DNA of 64,000 nt from Aurantiochytrium sp. KH105. Lineage: Eukaryota; Sar; Bigyra; Thraustochytrida; Thraustochytriidae. Made by a program: the position numbers and the translations under genes. The notes beneath the pieces are model-generated. The model searched no databases and was not told where the DNA came from. It saw only the letters and a program-made list of their open reading frames with translations. Where the stretch lies: contig BGKB01000067.1 of assembly GCA_003116975.1 (NCBI GenBank), positions 186,001 through 250,000 of the forward strand. The letters are read 5' to 3'. Below are positions 48,867 to 59,627 of the stretch, piece after piece (positions within the stretch are counted from its first letter, which is position 1; every line of letters begins with the position of its first letter).

Positions 48867-50110
48867 CGGACTTACAGCAAGCAAGCTCGAGCAGGGCTCG
48901 CTCGACCCTTGCACACGCACGCGCTCACCCCCGGCTCGAGCTCGCGCCGGAGCCCGCCTCGCCTCGCCTCGCCAGGCTCGCCTCGCAAGCCTCGCGCCCT
49001 GCTCCGCTCTTCGCCGAGCGCGGGGAGCGAGACGGCGCGGTTCGCGGGCTGGCTGGCTGGCTGGCTGTCTGGATGGGCGGCGTCTGTCGCGTGGCTGGGG
49101 TCGGGTCGATCCTCTCGCGCGTCCCAGCTTCGCGTCCTCGCGTCCTCGCGCAAGCCCCGCGTTCGCTGCGCGGCGGCACCGGAGACGATTTCTCGCGCAG
49201 CCGCGGCCCAGACGCGACGCGACGCTGCGCTGCGCTTCGCGACGCTACGCTACGCTCGCCGTCGGTTGCGGGTTTGCGGGCGCAGGCGAGGTTTTGCGCA
49301 AAAGGGGTCTGCGCTGCTGCACCTTTGATGTAGTAGGCCATTGCGTAGAGTATCTATCCGTCCTCTTACCGCCCACCTAGGCGCACAGCTACGAGTGCGT
49401 ACGGCGCTGCTCGATTTCTGGTGCCGTGGCTGGAAGACGCGCGGCCCCTGGAAGCGCGCGACGTAGGTAGTAGCCGAGCGGCGGCTGGCTGGCGGCGGCA
49501 GGTATGCGCATCCGCCCTCCCCGGCGGCGCCCTGCCCGAGGCCAGCCGGCCGCGGGGGCGGACTTCGGCCGCGGCGTGCAGGGAAATGAATGAGCCATGC
49601 ACGACAGCCTGCCTCCGCCCGCCCGCCCGCCTGCCCGAGCCGCCGCGGCCGCCTCGCGCCCGCCCGCGCGGCGCGAAGGCAGGCGCGCCCCGGAGGCGCA
49701 CGACGCGGCGCAGTGCGGCGCAGCGCGCGCGCGGCCAGTGGCCGGTGGCGATCGCGACGGCTGCCGCGGGCGTGTGGCGGGAAGAGTGCGCCGCGAGCCC
49801 CAAAACGCGGGCGGCGGGGTGTGCGCCTGGGAACGCGGCCGCGAAGAGCGGACAAGGGCGCGGGAACGCGGCGCACCCCCCGCTGCGGGCGCCGTGCGAG
49901 CCGCGAATCCGAGGCGGCCATCGGACATGACGTGACATGCCATGACATGACATGGCATGGCACGCCTCGCACGCCTGCCAGGACGCGCTGCCTCGGCCTC
50001 GCTCGCTCCGCTCCCCGCGCCCTGCTCACCCCCCTCGCCCCCCTCGCTCCGACGGCGCCGCGCCGGCCCGGCCGCGACGGTCTGCGCAGCGCGAGCGGAG
50101 AAGGAGACGG
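48867..50110. promoter_or_regulatory. Divergent GC-rich intergenic region
   Basis: This 1.24 kb very GC-rich space lies between the putative nuclear regulator and the SDR-like gene. It contains many CTCG/CGCG motifs, GGCT runs near 49045-49065 and CATGACATG repeats near 49930-49960. Frames of up to 535 codons on both strands here are Arg/Ala-rich and not accepted. Confidence 0.5.
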
Positions 50111-51142
50111 ATGGCGGCGCCGGCCAGCAGCGGCCATGGCGGCGGCATGCACGTGCTCGTGCTCGGCGAGGCGCGCCATCTGGCGGAAAACTGGGCGCGC
50201 GAGGCGGTGGCGCGGCTGCTGGCGCCGCGGCGGGGCGGGCCCGCGGCGCGCGTGAGCGTGGTGGCGCGCGTGAGCGTGGCGGCCCCCGCGCGGGAGCGGG
50301 CGCGGCGCGCGCTGGAGCTGCAGCTGGCCAAGCTCGCGCATGACGCGGCCGGGCGGCTGCGCGTGGAGCTCGCAGACGGCGACGAGCGGACAGAGCGGGC
50401 GGTCCAGGAGGCGGCAGAAGAGCGGACAATCTGCGTCGCGGTGGGCGGCGACGGCGACGGCGACGAAGGCGATCATGATGGCGGCGACAAAGGCGGCCTG
50501 GGCCCGCTGCTGCGGCTGCCGTTCGCGCCGGGAAGAAGGCTCGTGCTCGTGCTGGCCGGCGCCGCGGCGCGCAGGGCGCAGTCCGTCACCGCGGCGCTGG
50601 AGGCGCTGCGGACGAGCCGCGGCCTGGACTTCGCGGTGGTGCGCGCGGCCGCCGTCGTGAACGGGGCCGAGACGACGCGGCTCGGCGTCGCGGCGAGCAA
50701 CGCGACGTGGCCGCCGCACCACGTCGCGCCGCAGCGCTGCGTCACGCACGCGGACCTCGCGCGCGTGGTCGTCGCGTGCTGCAGGAGGGACGGGGCCCGC
50801 AGCGGCGCCGCCCGCGAAGATACCATGCACCGCCTCTGCCGCACCCCGCGAGTGCACCTGGACGTGTACTCGTATGGCGTCTCGCCCGAGACGGCCCAGA
50901 CCGTAAAGTATGATCCAAGAATGTCCCGCATGCGCGAGACCTACGGCCCTGTGCTCCTCAAGGCGCCCTTCTCACGCTGGGGAGGCCTCAAGGCCGCGGA
51001 AGCTCGCACCAGCGCCGCGAGCTTCGCGCGGCGGGATCAGCGCCAGCCGTCTCACGCCCTCGTGCGCCCTCTTGGCAATCTCATGCCACTGGACCTCAAG
51101 CAGGAGAACCACCGTGAGAATCTTCTCGGCAAAATACAGTAG
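50111..51142 (+). CDS. Degenerate NAD(P)-binding (atypical SDR-like) protein
   Basis: A frame of 343 residues from ATG 50111. It begins with MHVLVLGEARHL (residues 13-24), which resembles the first beta strand and turn of a Rossmann fold, but the glycine motif GxxGxxG is not present. Later LVLVLAGAA, then GLDFAVVRAAAVV and RCVTHADLARVVVACC match the order of the last core strand and the DVA helix of atypical short-chain dehydrogenases (NmrA/NDUFA9 type). The 100-residue C-terminus has no recognised domain. Cofactor binding may be lost. The frame is open upstream to 49952 with another ATG, but that leader is Pro/Arg low complexity. Extremely GC-rich codons. Gene call moderate; family call weak. 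Confidence 0.5.
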   Translation: MAAPASSGHGGGMHVLVLGEARHLAENWAREAVARLLAPRRGGPAARVSVVARVSVAAPARERARRALELQLAKLAHDAAGRLRVELADGDERTERAVQEAAEERTICVAVGGDGDGDEGDHDGGDKGGLGPLLRLPFAPGRRLVLVLAGAAARRAQSVTAALEALRTSRGLDFAVVRAAAVVNGAETTRLGVAASNATWPPHHVAPQRCVTHADLARVVVACCRRDGARSGAAREDTMHRLCRTPRVHLDVYSYGVSPETAQTVKYDPRMSRMRETYGPVLLKAPFSRWGGLKAAEARTSAASFARRDQRQPSHALVRPLGNLMPLDLKQENHRENLLGKIQ

Positions 51143-51331
51143 TAGCAAGGTCTCGCTTGGTCACTAGAGTGACTCGACCAGTGGGCGCCCAGCCAGCCTC
51201 TTTAGCCAGCCCTTTCTCAGCCTCTTCAGCCAGCCAGCCAGAGTTTCCTGGTCACTTTCTTGAAACACTTTTTCCTTTTTCTTTTACGGCTCATGAGGCG
51301 GCTCCAACTACTGCTACTACTACTGCCGGTG

Positions 51332-54300
51332 TTAGTTGAAAAAGACATCATCGAAATCTGCGGCAGGCGCCCCATCTTCGAACGCGGGCGCAAGCGCTGA
51401 CTGGTCCGCATGAACGGCAACCACAGATGCTGTATCAGGACTGGCAGCTGCAAATGGCGCTGAGGCTGGAGACCTACCGCGAAGACTGGATCTTGGACCG
51501 GTGCAAGGCTTCGTGTGGTGAACAGTAGACCTTGAATCAAGGCTACCGCTCGTCGACTTCGCTACTACACTCGTTTCATAGTGAGCAGTGGAGCTTGATT
51601 GAAAGCCACTCTTTGCTGCCCCAGCTGGGTGTGAATCACGGGACACAGAGGAACCTGGACGAAAGCTAGCACCAGCACCAGCACCTGCACCTGCACCGGC
51701 ACGAGCGCTGGCCCTAGTCGACTCAGAAAGGGTCGTTGAACTCGGGTCGAAGCTGGTGATCTTCGCAACTGAGACGGGGCGTGCCCGCGCAGCCTTGAGC
51801 TGGCGCTCAAGTGGAGCCATCTCTCGCTTGGCGCCCTTTACAATTGCTTTTGCGTTGTACGCGTACACCTTGGCGGAGTGCACTTTTGCTTCCTCATCCT
51901 TGAGCAGACTCGACTGAGTCTTGAGCACGCTCGACTTGGGATTGCCAACTTCAATCGGCTCCGACCTCTCCTCGACCGGCGCAGCGCTACCGTCCACAGT
52001 TACTTTCGTGTCCTTTTCGATCAAAGATTCGGATCTCTTCACGCGTCGTGGGCTCCTGAAGGCTCGGGACGGTCGCTTTGATGCCGACTGGAAGTCACAC
52101 GCAGACCGATACGGCTCTGAGGGCGTAGCCGGCATTGCGACTGCGGAAGGCGGCGATTGCATCTCTGGAACAAGTGCATGCTCTCTTTTCGGCATGGTCG
52201 AAGATGACGTTCGATCATCGATCCTTGCTTGCAACATAATTTGCGAGCAGGATGAGCTTGCTGGACCCTTCGAGTTTGTGGCGGCGAGCGGAGCTGACGA
52301 GGTCTGCAAAGACCATTTTGTTGGCGCCAATCGCGCTTCTGTCACGTTCGGCAAAGACTTTTTGGCTCCCAATGACACGGCAGACAACGTTTTCACCTTG
52401 GATGTTGGCTTTGCCTTTGGTGGTCCGTTTGTGGTCGCGTGCGACGGAGGCCCCGGGGAGGCCTGCGCAGCAAGCGAAGCAGATCTGCTTGTGCCTTGTG
52501 GGCTTTGCGCACTGTGTGCATTGAAGCTTGCTTTTGTGAGTCGCGTTGGCGATGCCGTCGACGATGACGTTGACTCTGTTGTAACCAAATAATGATCGAG
52601 CGGTCCTTGGTGGTTTGTAACCAAACAATGATCGAGCGGCCCTTGTTGGTTTGTAGCGGACTTTGGCGAAGAAAGCATCGGCGCGGGAGACACCGACGGT
52701 TGCTTTGCCATAAGAGAGGTCATCTCCTGAAGTAAATCCAGTCCGTGCAACTTCGGGTGCACGGCAAAGAGAGCTAGAGATGATTGAGGCGGGGCGACAA
52801 ATGAGAGAGGCCGTGATCCCGCATGAATGTAGCCATGAGCCAGAAGTTTTACATGGGAGGCGACATAGACCTGAAAGCCAGCTACAGAGACCTGCCCGGC
52901 CGCAAGTCGTACAAAGTGTTTGCCGTTTTGAAGAGTTACCACGAAGCTGCACTGACTTTGAGCAAGACGTTCTGCACCGCTCATGATCTTTGCAGCGCGT
53001 GTTCTCCCGAGTTCGGTACGAAACGTTTCGGGCATTGCACGACCGATTCGTACAAGATCACGAAGTGATTCAATACCAAGCTGTCGCAGCTTTGTCAGTA
53101 GCTTGGGTCCAACAAAGGGAAGCTGCAGAAGCTCGCCATCGTGTGGCCACGCACGGGTTTCCAGCGAGCGAAGTACAAGCTGAACGCTCGTAGCAACCAC
53201 AGAATTATAGAGTTCTGTTGCACAGGTAATGAGACTACGTGCAAGTCGAGCACCCTCCCCTACGACAAAGTCAAGCTCATCGCGCAGCACCTTGTCCGGC
53301 GGCTGCGGCCGTTCGCTCGCCATGGCTGCCTGGAGCAGCTGAAAGACCTTTTCTTGTACCGTCGATACACGGTCGACATGTTTCTGACCCCGGAATCGTC
53401 CCTGGTTCCAGCCTACTTCGTTGAGCCATCGCTTCTGGTCACGTCGGAGAATGAGATGACTAAATTCTTCAGCGCGAGAGATGAGATCAACAATAAAGCG
53501 CGTGATCTCATCGCTATCCATTTCAAAGGACCGCTGCATTTCACTCGAGTCGAGGGGAGGGGCGTCGCCCGGAAAGACATCCAGAAAAGTTCCGAGTCCA
53601 TCGTAAAAGGCAAGACCGGTCGCTAGACAAAGACTGCTTTCGCAAATCCACGCCCCGAGCTCAGAGACGCAAAGCGTTCGGTCAGGGAGAAGTCGAATGC
53701 ACTGACTTGCTCGCATGGCCTTGAGGTGCGTCGCGACGACAGCTTTGAGTCTCGCTTTAGCCTGTGTGGATGTTCCTCGCTCACAAAAGAAAAAGGTCGT
53801 CTCGAGCCAAGCGTATGCTTCCACAAAGGAGCGAATGGCCCCGAGGTGAATCTCGTGAAGCAAGACCTCGCGCAAACTTGACTCCAGCGCGCTTTTGACG
53901 CGCTCTGCACCCGAAAGAATGCGCTCAAACTTGTGCTCCTCGCCACGACGAACCATAATGACTGCGCAGCCAGAGGAATCCATGCCAAAGCGCCCTGCGC
54001 GGCCGACCATTTGCAGAATTGAAGACATCGTAAGATCCTCCATGCCTCGATTGGTACCGCGATACGCCTGCGTGCCTTTAATCACGACGAGATGCGCGGG
54101 TAGATTCATCCCTTGCGCAAGTGTCGAGGTCGCCACCAAAACAGAGAGTAAGCCATCGCGAAAGAGCCTTTCGACGATTTCCTGGTCGTTGGCGGAAACC
54201 TCGCCCGTGTGCCACGCGACGCCCGCGCGCTCAATGCAGAGTTCAAGAGCAGGATCGCCAGAAATTGCGCGAGCTCTCGCGCTGCGTTCTGCAACCTGGT

Positions 54301-55331
54301 CCGCACGCAGCGGTATTCTGTCGCGTCGAATCTCAGAAAGTCTTTCCGCGAGCCTTTTGGCACTTTTCCGACTTGTGCAAAAGACAAGGCTTGCTTTCTG
54401 TTCGGCGAAGCGAGCGAGAAGTCTGCCTACATGCTGGTCCATTTCGCGTTCCAAAAGGTATTCGTTTTGGCGCGAAGAGCCGAATGCTTCGACATGGGTC
54501 ACGAGCGGGCAGGGACGAAATTCGGGACCAAAAACGAGAAGGCCTCGCGGAATCGGCGCTCCGAGCCATCGCGCAAGGTCGCTAGCGTTCGGAATTGTCC
54601 CTGAAACAGCTGCGAAGCGAAGGACTCCACTTTGCGGCAAGCGACCCTTGACAAATTGAAGTCGCGAAATAAGCGTCTCGAGGACTGCGCCTCGCCTCCC
54701 TTCAGACACGAGGTGCACTTCGTCAAGCAGAACGAGGCCAAGCGATTCGAAGAGCACTTTGTGGTTGAACCACTTGCGCGTTAGATGCTCGAGTTTTTCC
54801 GGTGTGAAGAAAATTACATTGGCATCTGCGAGGATGCGTTCGTGAACCTTTTTCCCACTCGTGATTTCGATACACTTGATTCCATGCTGGCCATACCGAT
54901 TGTTCCAGGCTTCCACTTGCTGACGGCATAGTGCTCGCGTCGGGGCCAGATAAGCTGTTTTGCGGCGCTGGACTTTGCAGCACCCTGGGATCAAGTTTTC
55001 AAAATCATGTGGAGAAAGCGAGCGAGCGACAAGATTTCATCATTAGCAACGGCGGGTGGTCATCATTGCCGTCCCTCCGCCCCGCACATACACATAGAGC
55101 TTGCGCGTACTTACGTAGCATGGCCATGGCCAGGACAAGCGTCTTGCCGCTGGAGGTGGGCGCCGAGACCACAAAGGAGATGTCGTCATCGAGGGCCACG
55201 GGCCGACAGGCTGCTTGCATGGCATTGAGCTCGTTTGGAAGCCAATGCGTCGACCCCGCTCGTGGCGGCAAGGAAGAGTTGGACGACATCATCGTGCGTA
55301 CGGTAGACTCCAAGTTTGCTGACGACGACAT
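51332..55331 (-). CDS. HFM1: HFM1/MER3-like ATP-dependent DNA helicase (two exons)
   Basis: Joined exons 55331-55115 and 54984-51332 encode about 1289 residues. Exon 1 ends just after the Walker A motif SAPTSSGKT. The donor GTAAGT (phase 1) and acceptor CCCAG join it to CKVQRRKTAYLAPTRALC. Further SF2 motifs are FFTPEKLEHLTRKW, LLDEVHLVSE (DEVH box), SGTIPN, VLVATSTLAQGMN and QMVGRAGRFG. A winged-helix and Sec63-type helical region with HhH-like LPFVGPKLLTKLRQLGI follows. The last 480 residues are Ser/Ala/Pro-rich and disordered. The DEVH box and TRKW context favour the Mer3/HFM1 group over HELQ or POLQ. HFM1/Mer3 unwinds recombination intermediates and promotes meiotic crossovers. The chosen start MSSSANL is uncertain, because splice-like signals exist upstream. 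Confidence 0.8.
52581..52652. repeat. 36-base tandem duplication inside the helicase tail
   Basis: Two near-identical 36-base units begin at 52581 and 52617. On the minus strand they give two 12-residue repeats with the core QGPLDH in the disordered tail of the HFM1-like helicase. Confidence 0.85.
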
Positions 55332-57198
55332 AAAGGATTTGAAAAAGATTTGAAAAAGATCTGAAGATTGAATATGGGTCATGTAAATCATTGTATGGAG
55401 TAGTGAGGGACTCACTTGCTGACTGACGCTGGTTTGATAGGCTGTGAATGAGATGCAAAAAAACGCAAACGTTAGTTTCCTTCTTCCTCTCTCTCTCTCG
55501 TCGGTGAACTCGCCACCCGCTCTCGTAGGTGTCGTCGATAAGCAGCGCCGATGGTGTCCCATCAGATTGCAGTTAAAAAATAAGCGATCATCAAGAGTTG
55601 AAATCAGACAGCTCCAGAAATGTAGTCCTCCTCGGGATCACGCGCTACTTTTCGACAAAAGCACCCAGCCAGCCAGCCACCCGTCTCGACTTCCGCGCCA
55701 TGAGAAGCCTCAGTTCTCCAAAATGATGTCCGCACAAAAGTCAATAGAATCTCAGAGCAGATCTTGATAAATTGGTTGTCCTCCTTGGCATTCTCACAAG
55801 CAGATCCATCGCACCACGGCGCTCTCCAACTTCTCGCTCACTCAGTCTCTTTCCTTTCTACTACAATGAAAAGGAAGATTCGCTCGTCCAGCGTACGAAT
55901 GTCTGCGCACTACCGGTCACGGCGCCAATCTCCACGTAGAAAGTCCTCTGCAAACGACAAGCGTCTGCAGCGACCTTTCAGGCGGAGCGACCCGGACTCG
56001 GTCCAAAAGGACCTCGTCCACGTCGAGCGCCGCGCACAACGCCGGCAGCGCGAAGTCGGCCTCATCTCAAGCGAGACGAGGCCACCCTTCATCTGGCACC
56101 GGCATGAAAGTCTCGGCGGCGTCTACTCGCGTCCGGACCCAAAACGGGCCTACAGACGCGCCGCCACGAGACTGATTAATGGTGCGCTGTTCCCGTCCGC
56201 CGCCTTCTCGCCCTCTCGCCACCTCGTCCGCCCGCACGCCTGCCCACCCTCTCCGTCTTCGCCTACCTTGCGTCCGCTCGAAGTCTTCTCCTCGGCGGCG
56301 TTGTGGATATGCATGCCAAGCTTTTTGCGTGGCTCCTCGCGCTCTGGCTTGCGCCGTGTCCACCCACGTACCTCCTAGCTCTTTATTAGTCTAAACAGTA
56401 GAATATGTTCTCCGTTCTGCAAGCGTTCTTAGCTTGAGGAAAGCCCAGGGGTGTCCCCTGGCCGGTGGATGAACGAACCAATCATTCGCTGAGATGGCAT
56501 TTTCGCTGCCAGCCGTTTGGCAAGGCTTTTGCCCGTGAGATTACGGAAAATGGGAGAAACTTTCGACCTTGCTTTGGACTTTTGAAGAAGGACCTTTTTC
56601 GACTAGTGTGTGAGAATGTATGTTTTGGAGCGTTGATGAGCAGGAGGAGAGTATAGGCCTGAAGCAGGTATGCAGTCCTCTTGCTGGTCCTTGTCGATCC
56701 ACTATCCTGTTCGAAAAGGACATCTTCCCCCTCACCCCTAGCTGATTTGGAAATTCATAAGAATGGTGGTTATTGATGCGTAGTATCCTTTCATTCAAGC
56801 TTGCTCGGTTCGGGCGAAATCTCTCCCCAAAATTTTTAGTTCATAACGGCATGGCTCAAGATCAAGCTACTCTGGCTATGATTGAGGGAGAAAGTCAGTC
56901 TACGGTAGCTTTGACGCTTTTCACGGGAGCCTATGATGATGCTGGACGAGCTGCCAGCGACGCATGGGATCTCTGAAAAAATAAATAAAAAAATGCTAAA
57001 ATGGTCCTGTGGCAATAGGCCTGGGTAGTGGCGGCTCCAAAGCAGAGGAGAGCAAGCGCGACGCGAAGGGACACGCGCGTGCGCGCGCCCAAGAGACCGT
57101 AGAGGCGCGCCGAAGGCGGCGCGCATCTTCAGTTTACTCGTCAACGCAGCGCTTTCGTGTGTCGAGACTTCGCCGAGAGCGAGTCGCTCGCCACAAAG
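55332..57198. other. Divergent region upstream of the helicase and eIF2B beta
   Basis: About 1.87 kb. On the minus strand, splice-like signals bracket a 26-base segment at 55416-55441 (TTCACAG before it, GTGAGT after it), and TCTTCAG occurs near 55362, so the helicase may have a short 5' leader exon. A weak basic open frame lies at 55866-56378 (listed separately). The part at 56390-57000 is AT-richer with no gene. The right end should hold the eIF2B beta promoter. Confidence 0.45.
55866..56378 (+). CDS. Hypothetical Arg-rich protein (doubtful)
   Basis: A 170-codon frame from ATG 55866. The first 100 residues are very basic with Arg-Ser pairs (SRRQSPRRKSS) and look like plain coding sequence; the rest becomes Ser/Pro/Leu-rich low complexity. 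No family is recognised. It could be a real short protein with a 3' splice, or chance. Low confidence. Confidence 0.25.
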   Translation: MKRKIRSSSVRMSAHYRSRRQSPRRKSSANDKRLQRPFRRSDPDSVQKDLVHVERRAQRRQREVGLISSETRPPFIWHRHESLGGVYSRPDPKRAYRRAATRLINGALFPSAAFSPSRHLVRPHACPPSPSSPTLRPLEVFSSAALWICMPSFLRGSSRSGLRRVHPRTS

Positions 57199-58443
57199 AT
57201 GGCCGAGGTGGTCGCCGCCCAGGCCGATGCCGACCGCTTGAACGCAGCCGGTGCCGCAGAGGCGCGAAGCCAGGCGGTGAAGGCAGACGCAGAAGTGCTC
57301 AAGGCCGCACTGGACTCCTCGAAAACGACCCGCGGCCTCGCGGCGCGCATGGACGATCTCGTGACCCGGCTGAAGCGGCGCAGGTTCAAGAGCTCGTCAT
57401 CCCTTGTAAAGGAGACACTCGATCTCTTGCAGCTGCTCGTGAACGCCAAGAACTGGTCTGGCGCCCGTGAGATGTTGCAAGCCGTTCGCGCGTTCGGCAG
57501 ACGTCTGGTTCGCGCGCGTCCCGTTGAGCTCGTTGTAGGAAACGTCTTTCGCCATGTCATCCACATGGTCAAGGAGGAATACTTTATCATGCTGCAGTCG
57601 ACGCAAGATAAGGCTCTCTCCGAGGCGGCCGTCACGGGCGAGGTCGTGAACGAGCTGGACCCCAAGGGAGACATTTTGCCGAACCGCGACCTCGGCATCC
57701 GCATCGAGGACATGGCCGAGATCCCGGACTGGAACGTGCGCTCTGCTGCCGCAAACGTCATCGCAGACACCGTTGCCGAGCTCGAGAACATCATGGAGCC
57801 CATCTCTTCACAGGCCCCGGACCATATTCACGCGCATGAGACCATTCTCGTTTATGGTGATTCGGGCTCAGTACTTGGCTTCCTCAAGGCTGCGCGTCGC
57901 CAGCGCGAGTTCCGCGTCATTGTTGCGGAGGCCGCGCCCGAGTTTGGCGGCCAACGCATGGCGCGTAAGCTCAGCACGGCCGACCCGGCGCACCCGGGTG
58001 ACCTGGCCATCTCTACCATGGTGATTCCGGACTCTAACATTTTTGCCATCATGCCTCGCGTAACCAAGGTCATTGTCGGCGCGCGGGCTGTCATGGCCAA
58101 TGGTGGTCTCATCGCTGAAGCTGGCATGCACATGGTCGCCTTGGCGGCGCGCCAACACGCCGTCCCTCTTATGTGTGTCACGGGACTTTACAAGCTCTGT
58201 CCCCTCTATCCGTACGACCGAGATTCCTTTATCGACCTCAAAAGCCCAGGACCGACTCTTCCGTATGCAAAGCTCGGCGAGTTCTCTGACCGCATTCAGG
58301 TCCTTACTCCAAGCTGCGACTACGTCCCGCCGGGCCTCGTTGATGTACTCATTACGAACAATGGAGCCCACCAGCCAAGTTACGTTTACCGACTTTTGTA
58401 CGAGCAGTATGACACGAACGCCGAGGAAGATCTCCTGCTCTAG
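57199..58443 (+). CDS. EIF2B2: Translation initiation factor eIF2B subunit beta
   Basis: A 414-residue regulatory subunit of eIF2B, the exchange factor that reloads eIF2 with GTP and is controlled by eIF2-alpha phosphorylation. Residues about 1-130 are the helical domain (LVTRLKRRRFKSSSSLVKET). The C-terminal Rossmann-like domain holds ILVYGDSGSVLGFL near 214, IPDSNIFAIMPRVTKVIVGA, ANGGLIAEAG and VTGLYKLCP, which identify beta (GCD7). A longer frame opens with GTG at 57157; ATG 57199 is used. Length matches yeast Gcd7 (381) and human (351) with a somewhat longer N-terminus. No intron. Convergent with the DUF2039 gene (290-base gap). Essential and single-copy in most eukaryotes. Confidence 0.92.
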   Translation: MAEVVAAQADADRLNAAGAAEARSQAVKADAEVLKAALDSSKTTRGLAARMDDLVTRLKRRRFKSSSSLVKETLDLLQLLVNAKNWSGAREMLQAVRAFGRRLVRARPVELVVGNVFRHVIHMVKEEYFIMLQSTQDKALSEAAVTGEVVNELDPKGDILPNRDLGIRIEDMAEIPDWNVRSAAANVIADTVAELENIMEPISSQAPDHIHAHETILVYGDSGSVLGFLKAARRQREFRVIVAEAAPEFGGQRMARKLSTADPAHPGDLAISTMVIPDSNIFAIMPRVTKVIVGARAVMANGGLIAEAGMHMVALAARQHAVPLMCVTGLYKLCPLYPYDRDSFIDLKSPGPTLPYAKLGEFSDRIQVLTPSCDYVPPGLVDVLITNNGAHQPSYVYRLLYEQYDTNAEEDLLL

Positions 58444-58733
58444 ACGTTAACCTTGGCGAGGCATTGATGATTCTGCACACCTTTCTGATTTTTTCTCCTT
58501 TTTCTTTTGCATGTTGTTCTGCTTCACTTCGTATCCAAGACACTTGAAGTGACAGGTTATTATTGGCAGGGTACGCGTGATATTCAAGCTTTTTGGAGTC
58601 TTGTGCACGCGAAAAATCGCCTCGTTGACGTTTTGCTTAACGATGCATAAAAGGGAGAAAAGGAGAAAAAAGTACGACACACATGATCAAGGTAGGAAAA
58701 CAAACAAAAAAGTATGAATACAATTACTCATCT

Positions 58734-59627
58734 CTAGTCCATCGTCTGCGCTTCGTCGAGCGCTGCTGACGCAGACTCCTGTTGAACGGGCGTGCTAGCA
58801 AAGGTCACCTGTTTACCATCCTCCAACGGCTTGGCATCCTCAGAATTGTCGGCAACGGCTGCCTCGCCACCAGTTTTCAGAATAGGCTTGACATCAGCCG
58901 AAGTTTCAGCCTTGATAATAGTTTGATCTGGCAACAAATTGTGCGCTTCTTCGTCTGCTGGAACCGGGGCTGGCACAGGCGAAAGGAGTGGTGCTGCTTC
59001 GACGTCTTTGGCAGCTGCTTCGAGTTTCAAGACATGATCGTCACTGTCAGCATCCGTCTCTGCCTTGCTTCCTGATGCGTCGCTCTCGCCGTCTTCTTCG
59101 TCATCGTCGTCGTCGCTGCCGTCTTCGTCGTCATCATCATTCAAATTTTTGATCAAAAAGACACCCTCGCTTTGCCTGTAAATCGCAATGGTGCCTTCGT
59201 CAAGCTTGCGCAGAATCGACCTTCGCTGGCGCTCGCGGAGAGTGGCCAAGTAGCGCTCAATTTCAGGCTCAGTGGCACGAGGCAACATTGCTGTCTCGTC
59301 GGAGCTCTTTTTCCCCTCAGGGAGCGGATCGATGCACATGGGGCAAACGTGCTTTTCCTTGGCACAATCATCGCAAATGAGGTGGTATGCGCGCGAGACA
59401 ACGTGCTCCTTATTGCATCGTTGGCACTTGCGCGGCATTTTGATGGGTTTGTATTTGCGAAATTTTTTGCGCCACTCAATTTTTTCATCGCATCGATCGC
59501 ACAGACCGTGGTGCTGGATGCTCAAAATGTGCGCCGTCTTCTTCGACCCCTTGTTGTGCTTGTACGCAAAGGTGTTCTGGTGCTTCTGGCCCCGGTGCCG
59601 CCCGCGATCGCCTTTCGCAGAGGACAT
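58734..59627 (-). CDS. C9orf85-like zinc-ribbon protein (DUF2039) with long acidic tail
   Basis: A 297-residue protein. Residues 1-115 match the C9orf85/DUF2039 family: MSSAKGDRGRHRGQKHQNTF at the start, then four CxxC-type pairs (CDRCDEK, CQRCNKE, CDDCAKE, CPMC) that should bind two zinc ions. The animal protein ends soon after this block. Here a helical stretch (ERYLATLRERQRRSILRKL) and a long Asp/Glu/Ser-rich, disordered tail of about 130 residues follow. Function is not established; the family is conserved across eukaryotes. The frame is open well upstream, but ATG 59627 gives the exact family N-terminus. Divergent from the importin gene. Confidence 0.85.
   Translation of the reverse strand: MSSAKGDRGRHRGQKHQNTFAYKHNKGSKKTAHILSIQHHGLCDRCDEKIEWRKKFRKYKPIKMPRKCQRCNKEHVVSRAYHLICDDCAKEKHVCPMCIDPLPEGKKSSDETAMLPRATEPEIERYLATLRERQRRSILRKLDEGTIAIYRQSEGVFLIKNLNDDDDEDGSDDDDDEEDGESDASGSKAETDADSDDHVLKLEAAAKDVEAAPLLSPVPAPVPADEEAHNLLPDQTIIKAETSADVKPILKTGGEAAVADNSEDAKPLEDGKQVTFASTPVQQESASAALDEAQTMD

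Noticed and set aside
49250..50857. 535-codon minus-strand frame opposite the SDR-like gene
   Set aside because: Arg/Ala/His/Pro-rich, ending in the very GC-rich divergent region, with no domain; the plus-strand frame has better protein character.
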